Source of the DNA: Ensifer adhaerens
GTDB taxonomy: Bacteria > Pseudomonadota > Alphaproteobacteria > Rhizobiales > Rhizobiaceae
DNA: 64,000 bases
Direction: 5' to 3'
Assembly: GCF_002007205.1 (NCBI RefSeq)
Contig: NZ_LAZS01000014.1
Coordinates: forward strand, 1-64,000
The translations under genes were made by a program, and so were the position numbers. Positions 19,086 through 28,878 of the stretch are shown here, one piece after another. The first letter of the stretch is position 1. Each line of letters opens with the position of its first letter. The notes beneath the pieces were generated by a model that saw only the letters and a program-made list of their open reading frames with translations, had not been told where the DNA came from and searched no databases.

Positions 19086-19187
19086 TGCATGTTTCCTTTG
19101 ATCGTCGCCGATTAAAGGACGAAAACATGCAGCAATTCAAAGTGCTACAGAGACCTTTGCGCGTCTGACAAGACGCGCGGCGCTGTA
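19086..19187. repeat. rhizobial intergenic palindromic element, copy 1
   Basis: Two-part palindrome. The first stem runs from TGCATGTTT (19086) to AAAACATGCA (19131). The second runs from TACAG (19146) to CTGTA (19187) with a core hairpin GCGCGTCT-GACA-AGACGCGC at 19159-19178. The spacer between them reads TCAAAGTGC. A second copy at 56116-56214 shares the second stem nearly base for base while its first stem differs in sequence. The layout resembles rhizobial intergenic mosaic elements. Confidence 0.8.
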
Positions 19188-19191
19188 TCGA

Positions 19192-21411
19192 TCACTTCTC
19201 GATCGAGAAGAACTTCAGAGCCTGCGGCGTGACGTTGATGTAGTCCGCCGTGCGCTCGCCCTTGGCGGTGTTGCGATAGACGTAGCCGCAGACCATGCGG
19301 CCGAGGAAATACCCGTCATATTTCTCGCAAAGCTGGTTGCCCTTCACTTCGATCCGGCCGGTGATGTTGGTGTTGCTGGTGCGATAGGCGGTGTTGCCGT
19401 CCTTGTCGAAGAACTGCGCGAAGCCCGTGCCGTTCTTGTGCATGCCGACCCAGGTCTTGTCGGTGGTCAGTTGCTTGAGTTCGGCGGGACCGAGCCGGTC
19501 GCTGGCGGCGCCGACGAAGCCGAACGGCCATTCGGGGATGCCGGCGACGCGCAGACCGAAGAGGTGGCGATAGAGATCCTCCTCCCGCCAGTAGTCATAG
19601 AGATAACCGTAGTAGCTGAGGTTCGTGTCCGGGAAGAGCTTCAGCAGTTCTGACGCTTGCGCCGCCGCACTCTGCTGGTCGCCGCGCTGGGCATAGGCCG
19701 ACGCCAGGTATTCGCGCACCGCTTCGGCCTTCGGCAAGGACGCGCCGGCCGCCTCGATCAGCGGGATCGCCTTCTCGAGGCGGCGCGCCGTGTAGTAGAC
19801 GATGCCGGCCAGAAGCTGCAGGCTCGACGAGGGCGAAGGATCGAGCCTCAGCGCCCGCTCGATATCGTCGATCGCCTGCTCGTGTTCGCCGGTCTGGGCG
19901 AGCACCAGCGCCAGATTGGCCAGCGCCTCCGCGTCGTTCGGCTGCGCCGAGACGGCCCGAAGCGCCGATTCCTTTGCCTCCAAAGCGCGACCGTCGACGA
20001 GTTGCAGCAGCGCCAGCACCGTATGGGCGCGCGCATTGTTGGCGTCGAGCTTCAGCGCCTGGCCCGCCGCGTCATAGGCGATCTTGCGGGCGACGGCCGC
20101 CGACCAGAGGTAGTTGTAGTCGTTGCGCCAAACGTCGACCGCGACACGGGCGATGCCCGCATGCGCATCGGCGAAATCCGGATCGAGATCGATCGCGCGC
20201 TGATAATAGGCGAGCGTCTGGCGATAGGTGTCGACATCGCGCCAGATGAGACCCTGCTGCTCGGCGCGCATGTAATTGTCATAGGCCTCGAGGTTGTCGG
20301 TCGGAATGCGCGCCAGCTGATCGCGCTCGCCCTCGCTGAGCTTAACCTCCAGCGCGGCGATGATCTTGCCGATGACGTCGTCCTGAACCGCGAAGAGATC
20401 CGCATATTGCCGGTCGTAGCGTTCCGCCCAGAGCGAGAGCCCGCTCATTGCGTCGATGAGCTTGACGTTGATGCGCAGCCGTTGGTCTGCGCGCTGCAGC
20501 GTGCCCTCCAGCACGTAGTGCACACCCAGTTCCGCCGCAACATCCTGGATCTTGGCAGCGTTACCCTTGAGCGCAAACACCGAATGGCGGGCAATGACGA
20601 AAAGGCCTGATACCTTCGACAGCTCGGTGATGAGATCGTCGGTCAAGCCCTCGGCCAGATGGTCATGATCGCTGTCGCCGCTGACATTGATGAAGGGCAG
20701 GACGGCAACCGAAGGCTGGTCCGGCAACGGATAGGCGAAACGCTGCGCCGGCCCGTCCTGCCCGATCCACGTCCACGGCTGCCACCAGGCGACCGCAGCC
20801 GACAGCGCGATCGCGACGAGACCAACGACCGATCCCTTCACCCAGGCCGCATTGCGTCGAGGCTTCTCGACAACCGTCCTGCCGGCAGCCCCCGGATCGA
20901 GGAGCACCCGGTAAACCCGGATCGGCTCGGCAAGCCCCTTGACCGCCTGTTGACCGAGGGACGCAAATCCGATTTTCAGCTTGGAGCTGACCTGGTCATA
21001 AGCGGTACCGGAGATCGCAATGCCACCCGGCTCGGCAAGTCCCTGGACCCGATCGGCGATATTGACGCCGTCGCCATGGATGTCGTCCCCCTCGACGATG
21101 ATGTCGCCGAGATTGATGCCGATGCGGAAGTCCAGCCTCTCGCCGTTTGGTGCCTTGTCGGCTTCCGCTTCCGCCTTGCGCCGCTGGATCTCGACCGCGC
21201 ATTGGGTCGCGTCGACGACGCTGCGGAACTCGACCAGCAGGCCATCGCCCATCGTCTTCACCAGACGCCCGTGATGCTCGCGGAAAAGCGGTTCGAGGAT
21301 GTTGCCGAGGTCCGACTGGAAACGAAGACGCGTCCCTTCCTCGTCCAGCCGGCTCAAGCGGCTGTAACCGACGACATCCGCGATCAGGACGGCAGCGAGG
21401 CGGCGCTCCAT
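19192..21411 (-). CDS. Class III adenylate/guanylate cyclase with TolB-like and TPR regions
   Basis: Predicted signalling enzyme of 739 aa. The N-terminal cyclase domain (about 1-165) has metal-binding aspartates in LIADVVGYS and MGDGLLVEF and the catalytic NIADRVQ. A single membrane segment (about 193-213) follows, then a TolB N-terminal-like domain (about 230-360; PSVAVLPFINVSGD...LAEGLTDDLITELS), several TPR repeats (about 380-600), and a C-terminal domain with no assignment. Rhizobia carry many such cyclases; the input to this one is unknown. It is convergent with the YHS gene and divergent from the DUF1254 genes. Confidence 0.9.
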   Translation of the reverse strand: MERRLAAVLIADVVGYSRLSRLDEEGTRLRFQSDLGNILEPLFREHHGRLVKTMGDGLLVEFRSVVDATQCAVEIQRRKAEAEADKAPNGERLDFRIGINLGDIIVEGDDIHGDGVNIADRVQGLAEPGGIAISGTAYDQVSSKLKIGFASLGQQAVKGLAEPIRVYRVLLDPGAAGRTVVEKPRRNAAWVKGSVVGLVAIALSAAVAWWQPWTWIGQDGPAQRFAYPLPDQPSVAVLPFINVSGDSDHDHLAEGLTDDLITELSKVSGLFVIARHSVFALKGNAAKIQDVAAELGVHYVLEGTLQRADQRLRINVKLIDAMSGLSLWAERYDRQYADLFAVQDDVIGKIIAALEVKLSEGERDQLARIPTDNLEAYDNYMRAEQQGLIWRDVDTYRQTLAYYQRAIDLDPDFADAHAGIARVAVDVWRNDYNYLWSAAVARKIAYDAAGQALKLDANNARAHTVLALLQLVDGRALEAKESALRAVSAQPNDAEALANLALVLAQTGEHEQAIDDIERALRLDPSPSSSLQLLAGIVYYTARRLEKAIPLIEAAGASLPKAEAVREYLASAYAQRGDQQSAAAQASELLKLFPDTNLSYYGYLYDYWREEDLYRHLFGLRVAGIPEWPFGFVGAASDRLGPAELKQLTTDKTWVGMHKNGTGFAQFFDKDGNTAYRTSNTNITGRIEVKGNQLCEKYDGYFLGRMVCGYVYRNTAKGERTADYINVTPQALKFFSIEK

Positions 21412-21580
21412 CGACGGGCTCTCAACGTGCGATGTACTCCAGCGGCAATGTTACCGCAGCTTGGCGGGCGGCGCCATCGGCGCGCATGGGCGAGACGCTT
21501 CGCCCGCACCGTAACCGTTACGTACTTGCAGGACCTCGCCGAAGTGCCACGATTGCCGGAGTCATCTGAAGGAGCCTGCC

Positions 21581-22987
21581 ATGCTCAAAAGACGGTCGCT
21601 GCTGATGCTCGGCGCCCTTGCGCTACCCGCGCTCAGGGTGGCGAGGGCTGCCGATGCGAGCCTCTCCGCAGACGAGGCGCGGGCCATCGCCAAGGACGCC
21701 TATATCTACGGCTTCCCGCTGGTCGACAGCTACCGGGTGCAGTATTCCTACTTCGTCGATCGCGGCAATCCCGAGTACAAGAGCGGCTGGAATACGCTCA
21801 ACAACACCGCCCGGGTCTATACCCCCGAGGACAAGGCGATCCAGACGCCGAATTCCGACACGCCCTATTCTTTCCTCGGCGCGGACCTGCGTGCCGAACC
21901 GCTGGTCCTGACCGTGCCGGCGGTCGAGAAGGAACGCTACTACTCGCTCCAGTTCATCGACATGTACACGTTCAATTTCGCCTATGTCGGCAGCCGCGCC
22001 ACCGGCGGCGAAGCCGGCAGCTACCTGCTGGCCGGACCGGGCTGGAAAGGCGAGACCCCGCCGGGGATAAAGGCGGTGATCCGCTCGGAAACCGAATTCG
22101 CCTTCGTGCTTTATCGCACCCAGATGTTCAACCCCGCCGACATCGAGAACGTCAAGAAGATCCAGGCGGGCTACAAGGTCGAACCATTGTCGACCTTCCT
22201 CGGCCAGGCCGCCCCGGCGCCGGCGCCCGCGGTCGATTTCATCGCTCCGTTGAGCGCGGCCGACGAAAAAACCTCACCCGATTTCTACAAGGTTCTCAAT
22301 TTCATCCTGCAATTTTGCCCGACGCACCCATCCGAAACGGCCTTGATGGAGCGTTTCGCCGATCTCAATATCGGCTCAGGCAAGACATTCGATATCAAGG
22401 CCTTCCCGTCAGACATCCAGAAGGCGGTCACCGATGGCATGGCAGATGCCTGGGCGGCGTTCAAGGAACACAAGGAAACCGAAATCGACACCGGCAAGGC
22501 TTCGAGCGCCGACGCGTTCGGCACGCGGGAGTTCCTGAAGAACGACTATATGCAGCGCATGTCCGGCGCGGTTCTCGGCATCTACGGCAACTCGAAGGAC
22601 GAGGCGCTCTATCCCGTCTATTTCGTCGATGACCAGAAGAAACCGCTGACCGGGTCCGGCCACTACACCTTGCGCTTCGAACCCGGGCAACTGCCGCCGG
22701 TCAACGCCTTCTGGTCGCTGACCCTCTACGAGCTGCCGTCGAGCCTGCTCTACGCCAATCCGCTCAACCGCTATCTCATCAACTCGCCGATGCTGCCGAA
22801 CCTGAAAAAGGACACCGATGGCGGCTTGACGCTCTACATCCAGAACGAAAACCCCGGCCCCGACAAGGAGGCCAACTGGTTGCCGGCACCAACCGGCCCG
22901 TTCTTCACGGCCATGCGGCTCTACTGGCCGAAGCCGGACGCATTGGACGGCAAATGGAAAGCGCCACCGATGCAGCGCGTCAACTGA
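21581..22987 (+). CDS. Exported DUF1254/DUF1214 protein
   Basis: Protein of 468 aa with a signal peptide starting MLKRRSLLMLGALALPAL (the K-R-R run hints at a Tat-like signal, but the full motif is absent). DUF1254 occupies about residues 50-190 (YGFPLVDSYR, TPNSDTPYSFLGADLRAEPLVLTVP) and DUF1214 the C-terminal third (VNAFWSLTLYELPSSLLYANPLNRYLI). GAAGGAG precedes the ATG. The function of these domains is not established. A second, shorter protein with the same architecture follows 17 bases later, suggesting duplication and a shared pathway. Confidence 0.88.
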   Translation: MLKRRSLLMLGALALPALRVARAADASLSADEARAIAKDAYIYGFPLVDSYRVQYSYFVDRGNPEYKSGWNTLNNTARVYTPEDKAIQTPNSDTPYSFLGADLRAEPLVLTVPAVEKERYYSLQFIDMYTFNFAYVGSRATGGEAGSYLLAGPGWKGETPPGIKAVIRSETEFAFVLYRTQMFNPADIENVKKIQAGYKVEPLSTFLGQAAPAPAPAVDFIAPLSAADEKTSPDFYKVLNFILQFCPTHPSETALMERFADLNIGSGKTFDIKAFPSDIQKAVTDGMADAWAAFKEHKETEIDTGKASSADAFGTREFLKNDYMQRMSGAVLGIYGNSKDEALYPVYFVDDQKKPLTGSGHYTLRFEPGQLPPVNAFWSLTLYELPSSLLYANPLNRYLINSPMLPNLKKDTDGGLTLYIQNENPGPDKEANWLPAPTGPFFTAMRLYWPKPDALDGKWKAPPMQRVN

Positions 22988-23004
22988 TCAACGAGGATTT
23001 GAAT

Positions 23005-24027
23005 ATGAAACACTATCGTTCGTTCCTCATTGCCAGTGCACTGGCGATGGCTGCCGCAACCCAGGCAAGCGCCGCCGACCCCGTGGCCGTCGGCGTCGAC
23101 AACTTTGTCCGCGCCGAAAGCGACATGTATGCGGCGAGCATGGTCAAGGACGGCGCCTTCGGCAAGTTCCTGCATCGGCGCGAGCCCGCTTCGATCGACA
23201 ACCAGACCGTCATTCGCCTCAACCGCGATACGCTCTACTCCTCGGCCGTCTTCGATCTCGATGCCGGCCCGGTCACGATTACCCTGCCCGACGCCGGGAA
23301 GCGCTTCATGTCGATGCAGGTGATCAACGAGGACCATTATGTGCCCGAAGTCGTCTACGGCGCCGGCGAAACGACGCTGACCAGGGAGAAGGTCGGCACG
23401 CGCTATGTCGTCGTCGGTATTCGCACGCTCGTCGACCCGTCCAGCCCGAAGGATATCGCTGAGGTTCATGCCCTGCAGGACGCGATCAAGGCCAGTCAGG
23501 AGAAGGAAGGCAAGTTTGAGATCCCGGCCTGGGATCCAGCTGGCCAGAAGAAGGTGCGCGAGGCACTGCTCGTACTCGGCTCCACGATGCCGGACTTTAA
23601 GGGGGCTTTCGGCACGAAAGAAGAGGTTGACCCGATCCGTCATCTGATCGGCACGGCGACCGGTTGGGGCGGCAACCCGGACAAGGACGCGACCTATCTC
23701 AACGTCACGCCCGCCAAGAACGACGGCAAGACGATCTACAAGCTCGACGTCAAGGACGTACCGGTCGATGCGTTCTGGTCGGTCAGCGTCTACGACGCGC
23801 AAGGGTTCTACGAAAAGAACGCCTACGACGCCTATGCGATCAACAACATCACCGCCAAGAAGGGCGACGATGGCAGCGTCTCGATCCAGTTCGGCGGCTG
23901 TGACGGCAAGATCGCCAATTGCCTGCCGGTGGTCGATGGCTGGAACTACACCGTGCGGCTCTACCGGCCACGCAAGGAGGTCCTCGACGGCACCTGGCAC
24001 TTTCCCGAGCCGCAACCGGTGAACTAG
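23005..24027 (+). CDS. Exported DUF1254/DUF1214 protein, second copy
   Basis: Protein of 340 aa with a Sec signal peptide cleaved near AQASA (about residue 22). DUF1254-like region: RREPASIDNQTVIRLNRDTLYSSAVFDLDAGPVTITLP. DUF1214-like C terminus: VPVDAFWSVSVYDAQGFYEKNAYDAYAINN, ending in WNYTVRLYRPRKEVLDGTW. It starts 17 bases after the first copy with GAGG upstream of the ATG. It is shorter than its neighbour but has the same domain order. Role unknown. Confidence 0.86.
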   Translation: MKHYRSFLIASALAMAAATQASAADPVAVGVDNFVRAESDMYAASMVKDGAFGKFLHRREPASIDNQTVIRLNRDTLYSSAVFDLDAGPVTITLPDAGKRFMSMQVINEDHYVPEVVYGAGETTLTREKVGTRYVVVGIRTLVDPSSPKDIAEVHALQDAIKASQEKEGKFEIPAWDPAGQKKVREALLVLGSTMPDFKGAFGTKEEVDPIRHLIGTATGWGGNPDKDATYLNVTPAKNDGKTIYKLDVKDVPVDAFWSVSVYDAQGFYEKNAYDAYAINNITAKKGDDGSVSIQFGGCDGKIANCLPVVDGWNYTVRLYRPRKEVLDGTWHFPEPQPVN

Positions 24028-24065
24028 GCTTGCCGCGTCGCGATCAAGCAGTGGAGGCCGCGTGC

Positions 24066-24902
24066 ATGGAGTTCCGGGATGACGACCTTGCGGACTTCGC
24101 CGAGCATGGCGCGACGCCCCTGCCCGGGGCGACCGTGGAAGGCCATGTCGAGCACAATGGTGCGCGCATCTGGTACGCGACCTATGGATCCGGCAAGCCG
24201 GTGATCCTGCTGCATGGCGGCCTTGGCCACAGCGGCAACTGGGGTTTTCAGGTCCCGGCGCTGCTTGAAGCCGGCCACCGTGTCATCCTGATCGACAGCC
24301 GCGGTCACGGCCGCAGCACCCGCGATCAGAAGCCCTACACCTATGAGCTGATGGCCTCGGATGTGCTCGCCGTCATGGACAGGATGGATATTCAGAAGGC
24401 AGCCTTTGCCGGCTGGAGCGACGGCGCCTGCATTGCGCTCGTTCTTGCCTCACAGACGCCGGAACGGGTCAGCGGCGTCTTCTTCTTTGCCTGCAACATG
24501 GACCCAAGCGGAACCAAGGACATCGAGCCGAGCCCGGTGCTCGACCGTTGCTTCAGTCGTCATGCCGAAGACTACCGCGCGCTGTCGGCAACGCCTGACG
24601 ATTTCAGCGCCTTCGTCGATGCCGTCAGCGCCATGCAGGGGACTGAGCCGAACTACACGGCCGAAGATCTCGGCAAGATCCGCGTGCCGGTTGTGATTGT
24701 TCAAAGCGAAAACGACGAGTTCATCAGGCACGAGCATGCCGACTATCTCGCCCACAGCATTCCCGGCGCCGCATTCATCCTTCTCGATGGCGTCAGCCAC
24801 TTCGCCCCGCTGCAGCGGCCCGACCGCTTCAATGCCGCGCTCACGGCTTTCCTTGTCGCGCTCGACGACGAGCCCGAAGGAGACGCCCGACGACGGCAAT
24901 GA
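24066..24902 (+). CDS. Alpha/beta hydrolase
   Basis: Cytoplasmic hydrolase of 278 aa. The oxyanion-hole segment is LLHGGLGHSGNW (about residues 50-61), the nucleophile elbow is GWSDG with Ser118, the acid probably lies in VQSENDEF and the His in GVSHFAPLQ. The fold resembles epoxide hydrolases and carboxyl-esterases; substrate unknown. The start at 24066 is supported by GGAGG about 9 bases upstream. It lies 38 bases after the second DUF1254 gene on the same strand and could be in that operon. No signal peptide. Confidence 0.87.
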   Translation: MEFRDDDLADFAEHGATPLPGATVEGHVEHNGARIWYATYGSGKPVILLHGGLGHSGNWGFQVPALLEAGHRVILIDSRGHGRSTRDQKPYTYELMASDVLAVMDRMDIQKAAFAGWSDGACIALVLASQTPERVSGVFFFACNMDPSGTKDIEPSPVLDRCFSRHAEDYRALSATPDDFSAFVDAVSAMQGTEPNYTAEDLGKIRVPVVIVQSENDEFIRHEHADYLAHSIPGAAFILLDGVSHFAPLQRPDRFNAALTAFLVALDDEPEGDARRRQ

Positions 24903-24923
24903 CGAGCCCTTGTCGGCTCGTCA
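24900..24923. terminator. hairpin between hydrolase and metH
   Basis: TGACGAGCC (24900-24908) pairs with GGCTCGTCA (24915-24923) over 9 bp in the 39-base gap between convergent genes. No T-run follows on either strand. Confidence 0.45.
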
Positions 24924-24941
24924 TCACGCCCTCCAGCGACG

Positions 24942-27900
24942 TTACTCCGCCGCTTCGGTCTCCGGCATCGGCACATAGTTGAGAATCGGCGACAGCCAAC
25001 GCTCGACCTCGCGCACCGGCATGCGTTTGCGTGTCGCATAGTCCTCGACCTGATCGCGCTCGACCTTGGCGACGCCGAAGTAATAGGCTTCGGGATGGCC
25101 GATATAGAGGCCGGACACCGACGACCCCGGCCACATCGCGTAGCTCTCGGTCAGGCTGACGCCGATCGTTGCTTCTGCGTCGAGCAGCCGGAACAGCGTT
25201 GCCTTTTCCGTGTGATCGGGCTGGGCCGGATAGCCCGGCGCCGGGCGGATACCGGCATAGGGCTCGCCAATCAGCTCCACCGGCGTAAACGTCTCGTCTG
25301 CCGCATAACCCCAGAGTTCGGCGCGCACATATTCATGCATGCGCTCGGCAAAGGCCTCGGCGAAACGATCGGCAAGCGCCTTGACCAGGATCGACGAATA
25401 ATCGTCATTGGCGCGCTCGAAGCGTTCGGCGATCGCCACTTCCTCGATCCCGGCGGTGACCACGAAACCGCCGACATAATCATTGGAGCCGCTATCGACA
25501 GGCGCGACGAAATCGGAAAGTGCCACGTTCGCACGGCCATCGCGCTTCGACAGCTGCTGACGCAGCGTGAACAAGGTCGCAAGCTCGGAGGCACGATCCT
25601 CGCCGGTAAAGAGTCGGATATCGTCGCCTACGGTGCCCGCCGGCCAGAAGCCGACGACGGCCTTCGGCGCGAACCACTTCTCCTCGATGATCTTTTTCAG
25701 CATCGCCTGCGCGTCATCGAACAGCTGGCGGGCAGCCGCACCTTGCGCCTCGTCGTCGAGGATCTTCGGGTAGACGCCTTTCAACTCCCAGGTCTGGAAG
25801 AACGGCGTCCAGTCGATGTAGCGAGCAAGCTCCGCCAGATCCCAGCTTTCGAACACGCGCGTGCCGATGAACGAGGGCGTCTTGGCCTGATAGTTTGACC
25901 AGTCAATCCGATGCTGATTGGCGCGCGCCTGCGACAGCGGCAGACGGCGCTTTTCCGCCTCGTTGCGCGCATGCGCGTCGGCAACCTTGCGGTACTCCGC
26001 CCGCACCGTCTCCATATAGCTGTCGCGGGCTTCCGGCGACAGCAGGCTCGAGACGACGCCGACGGCGCGGCTGGCATCGGTGACATAGACCGTCTGGCCG
26101 CGATCGTAGCGGGGATTGATCTTGACGGCGGTGTGTACGCGGCTGGTGGTGGCGCCGCCGATCAGCAGCGGCACGTCGAAGCCTTCGCGCTCAAGTTCGG
26201 AGGCGACATGCACCATTTCATCCAGTGAGGGGGTGATGAGGCCCGAGAGGCCGATGATGTCGACCTTCTGCTCGCGGGCCACTTCGAGGATCTTTGCCGA
26301 CGGCACCATGACGCCGAGATCGATGATCTCGTAATTGTTGCAGGCAAGCACGACACCGACGATGTTCTTGCCGATGTCATGCACGTCGCCCTTGACCGTC
26401 GCCATCAGGATCTTGCCGGCGCTTTCGCGCGCCTCGCCGCCATTGGCAAGCTTCTCTGCCTCCATGTGCGGCAAAAGCACCGCGACCGCCTGCTTCATCA
26501 CGCGTGCGGATTTCACCACCTGCGGCAGGAACATCTTGCCGGACCCGAAGAGATCGCCGACGACGTTCATGCCGGCCATCAGCGGACCTTCGATGACGTG
26601 CAGCGGCCGCGCGGCCTCAAGCCGTGCCTCCTCCGTATCAGCCTCGATGTATTCGGTGATGCCGTTGACGAGCGCGTGCTCAAGACGCTTCGCCACCGAC
26701 CATTCGCGCCAGGAGAGATCCTTCTCACGGCCCTGCGCACCGCCCTGTCCACGATAGCGCTCAGCGATTTCGAGCATGCGTTCGGTCGAATCGGCGCGGC
26801 GGTTGAGCACCACGTCTTCGCAGGCCTCGCGCAGATCCGGATCGATCGCGTCATAGACGGCGAGCTGGCCGGCATTGACGATGCCCATGTCCATGCCCGC
26901 CTGGATGGCGTGGTAGAGGAACACCGCGTGCATCGCCTCGCGCACCGGCTCGTTGCCGCGGAACGAGAAGGAGAGGTTGGAGACGCCGCCCGACACATGC
27001 ACATGCGGCAGGGTCCTGATGATCTCGCGCGTCGCCTCGATGAAGTCGACGCCGTAATTGTTGTGCTCCTCGATGCCCGTCGCCACCGCGAAGATGTTCG
27101 GGTCGAAGATGATGTCCTCGGGCGGGAAGCCGGCTTGTTCGGTCAAGAGCTTGTAGGCGCGGGTGCAGATCTCCAACTTGCGCGCCTGGGTGTCGGCCTG
27201 GCCCACCTCGTCGAAGGCCATGATGACGACGGCGGCACCATAGGCGCGGCAGAGTTTCGCATGGTGCAGGAAGGCCTCTTCGCCTTCCTTCATCGAGATG
27301 GAGTTGACCAGCGGCTTGCCCTGCACGCATTTCAGGCCAGCCTCGATCACCTCCCATTTCGACGAATCGATCATGACGGGAACGCGGGCGATATCGGGCT
27401 CGGAGGCGACGAGGTTCAGGAACTCGACCATCGCCTGCTTCGAATCGATCAGGCCCTCGTCCATGTTGATATCGATGATCTGAGCGCCGTTGGCCACCTG
27501 GTCGCGCGCAACATCGAGTGCTGCCGAATAGTCGCCGGCGGTGATCAGCTTGCGGAACTTCGCCGAGCCGGTGACGTTGGTGCGCTCGCCGACATTGACG
27601 AAGGGAATGTCGGAGGTGAGCGTGAACGGCTCCAGGCCGGAGAGCCGCATCAGCGGCTCGACCTTGGGGATCTCGCGCGGCGGATGCTTGGCAACAGCCT
27701 TGGCGATGGCGCTGATATGGGCCGGCGTCGAGCCGCAGCAGCCGCCGACGATGTTGAGGAGGCCGTCGCGGGCAAAGGCTTCGACCTGAGCCGCCATCTG
27801 TTCCGGCGTTTCGTCGTACTGACCGAACTCGTTCGGCAGGCCGGCATTGGGATAGGCGCAGACAAAGGTATCGGCAACGCCCGAGAGTTCGTCGATATGC

Positions 27901-28712
27901 GCACGCATGGCATTGGCGCCGAGCGCGCAGTTGAGCCCGATGGTGAAGGGCTCGGCGTGGCGCACCGAATGCCAGAAGGCCGTCGGCGTCTGACCGGAGA
28001 GCGTGCGGCCCGAGAGATCGGTGATCGTTCCGGAGATCATGACGGGCAGATCGACGCCCTTCTCCGCAAAGACTTCCTTGGTCGCGAAGATCGCCGCCTT
28101 GGCGTTCAACGTGTCGAAGATCGTCTCGATCAGGATGATGTCGGCGCCACCGTCGATCAGGCCGCGGATCTGTTCGGCATAGGCGACCCTGAGATCGTCG
28201 AAGGTGACGGCGCGATAGCCCGGGTTGTTGACGTCGGGCGAGATCGACGCCGTGCGGTTGGTCGGCCCGAGCGCGCCGGCGACGAAGCGGCGGCGGCCAT
28301 CCGTGGCCTCGGCCCGCTTGGCGGCGCGGCGCGCCAGCCGGGCGCCGTCGCGGTTGAGCTCATAGACCATGTCCTCCATGCCGTAGTCGGCCTGGGCGAT
28401 ACGGGTCGAGGAGAAGGTGTTGGTTTCGAGGATATCGGCGCCGGCAATCGCATAGGCGTAGTGGATGTCCTCGATCGCCTTCGGCTGCGTCAGCGTCAGG
28501 AGATCGTTGTTGCCCTGCTGGTGACAGGCGCAGCCGCCGAATCGGTCGCCACGGAAATGCTGCTCGATGAAGCCGAGCTGCTGGATTTCCGTGCCCATCG
28601 CGCCATCCATGATCAGGATGCGCTCGCGCGCCGCTTGGGCGAGCGCCCGCTTGATCTCGGAGCCGTCCGGCTTGGAGGAAACGTCGCCGAAAAGGGCGTC
28701 GATGGCGGACAT
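24942..28712 (-). CDS. metH: Methionine synthase, cobalamin-dependent
   Basis: Transfers a methyl group from methyltetrahydrofolate to homocysteine through methylcobalamin. The 1256-aa protein has the full four-module architecture: homocysteine-binding TIM barrel (about 20-340, zinc cysteine pair in [10 protein letters not shown]), pterin-binding barrel (about 370-620, [10 protein letters not shown]), cobalamin cap and Rossmann domain (about 660-890; [10 protein letters not shown] carries the axial His), and the AdoMet activation domain at the C terminus. I start at ATG 28712 with GGGAGA upstream; the frame stays open to 28757, but that would run into the promoter. A perfect palindrome lies about 50 bases upstream. 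Confidence 0.97.
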   Translation of the reverse strand: MSAIDALFGDVSSKPDGSEIKRALAQAARERILIMDGAMGTEIQQLGFIEQHFRGDRFGGCACHQQGNNDLLTLTQPKAIEDIHYAYAIAGADILETNTFSSTRIAQADYGMEDMVYELNRDGARLARRAAKRAEATDGRRRFVAGALGPTNRTASISPDVNNPGYRAVTFDDLRVAYAEQIRGLIDGGADIILIETIFDTLNAKAAIFATKEVFAEKGVDLPVMISGTITDLSGRTLSGQTPTAFWHSVRHAEPFTIGLNCALGANAMRAHIDELSGVADTFVCAYPNAGLPNEFGQYDETPEQMAAQVEAFARDGLLNIVGGCCGSTPAHISAIAKAVAKHPPREIPKVEPLMRLSGLEPFTLTSDIPFVNVGERTNVTGSAKFRKLITAGDYSAALDVARDQVANGAQIIDINMDEGLIDSKQAMVEFLNLVASEPDIARVPVMIDSSKWEVIEAGLKCVQGKPLVNSISMKEGEEAFLHHAKLCRAYGAAVVIMAFDEVGQADTQARKLEICTRAYKLLTEQAGFPPEDIIFDPNIFAVATGIEEHNNYGVDFIEATREIIRTLPHVHVSGGVSNLSFSFRGNEPVREAMHAVFLYHAIQAGMDMGIVNAGQLAVYDAIDPDLREACEDVVLNRRADSTERMLEIAERYRGQGGAQGREKDLSWREWSVAKRLEHALVNGITEYIEADTEEARLEAARPLHVIEGPLMAGMNVVGDLFGSGKMFLPQVVKSARVMKQAVAVLLPHMEAEKLANGGEARESAGKILMATVKGDVHDIGKNIVGVVLACNNYEIIDLGVMVPSAKILEVAREQKVDIIGLSGLITPSLDEMVHVASELEREGFDVPLLIGGATTSRVHTAVKINPRYDRGQTVYVTDASRAVGVVSSLLSPEARDSYMETVRAEYRKVADAHARNEAEKRRLPLSQARANQHRIDWSNYQAKTPSFIGTRVFESWDLAELARYIDWTPFFQTWELKGVYPKILDDEAQGAAARQLFDDAQAMLKKIIEEKWFAPKAVVGFWPAGTVGDDIRLFTGEDRASELATLFTLRQQLSKRDGRANVALSDFVAPVDSGSNDYVGGFVVTAGIEEVAIAERFERANDDYSSILVKALADRFAEAFAERMHEYVRAELWGYAADETFTPVELIGEPYAGIRPAPGYPAQPDHTEKATLFRLLDAEATIGVSLTESYAMWPGSSVSGLYIGHPEAYYFGVAKVERDQVEDYATRKRMPVREVERWLSPILNYVPMPETEAAE

Positions 28713-28759
28713 GGGAAATCTCCCGTTCTGAAAACGACAAACAATAAGTTGAGTCAATC

Positions 28760-28779
28760 ACATAAAGATATCTTTATGT
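28760..28779. promoter_or_regulatory. 20-bp palindromic operator at metH promoter (SahR-like)
   Basis: ACATAAAGATATCTTTATGT is a perfect 20-bp palindrome about 48 bases upstream of the metH ATG. Reading on the minus strand, its edge overlaps a consensus -35 hexamer TTGACA (28782-28777), so a bound protein would block the promoter. The sequence resembles the operator described for SahR, an ArsR-family regulator of methionine-cycle genes in proteobacteria. That identification is from memory; no sahR gene is in the window. Confidence 0.6.
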
Positions 28780-28811
28780 CAACATATGCAGCAATCACAT
28801 TTGCCCTTCGG

Positions 28812-28848
28812 AGCAAAGAAAATGGCCCGCCGCGATTGCGACGGGCCA
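28812..28848 (-). terminator. intrinsic terminator of the sugar operon
   Basis: On the minus strand TGGCCCG pairs with CGGGCCA (28848-28842 and 28829-28823), with an internal CGC/GCG extension, followed by TTTTCTTTG. It closes the ROK-UPF0303-AGE transcript and separates it from metH. Confidence 0.75.
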
Positions 28849-28878
28849 CCAAGTGCATCCGGGTTCACAACGGCAAGC

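Noticed and set aside
20659-22632. 657-codon open frame spanning the cyclase and DUF1254 genes
   Set aside because: Crosses a divergent promoter region and is out of frame with two recognised genes.
24942-28878. SAM or cobalamin riboswitch in front of metH
   Set aside because: The leader is too short (about 50 bases from the predicted promoter) and shows none of the conserved boxes.
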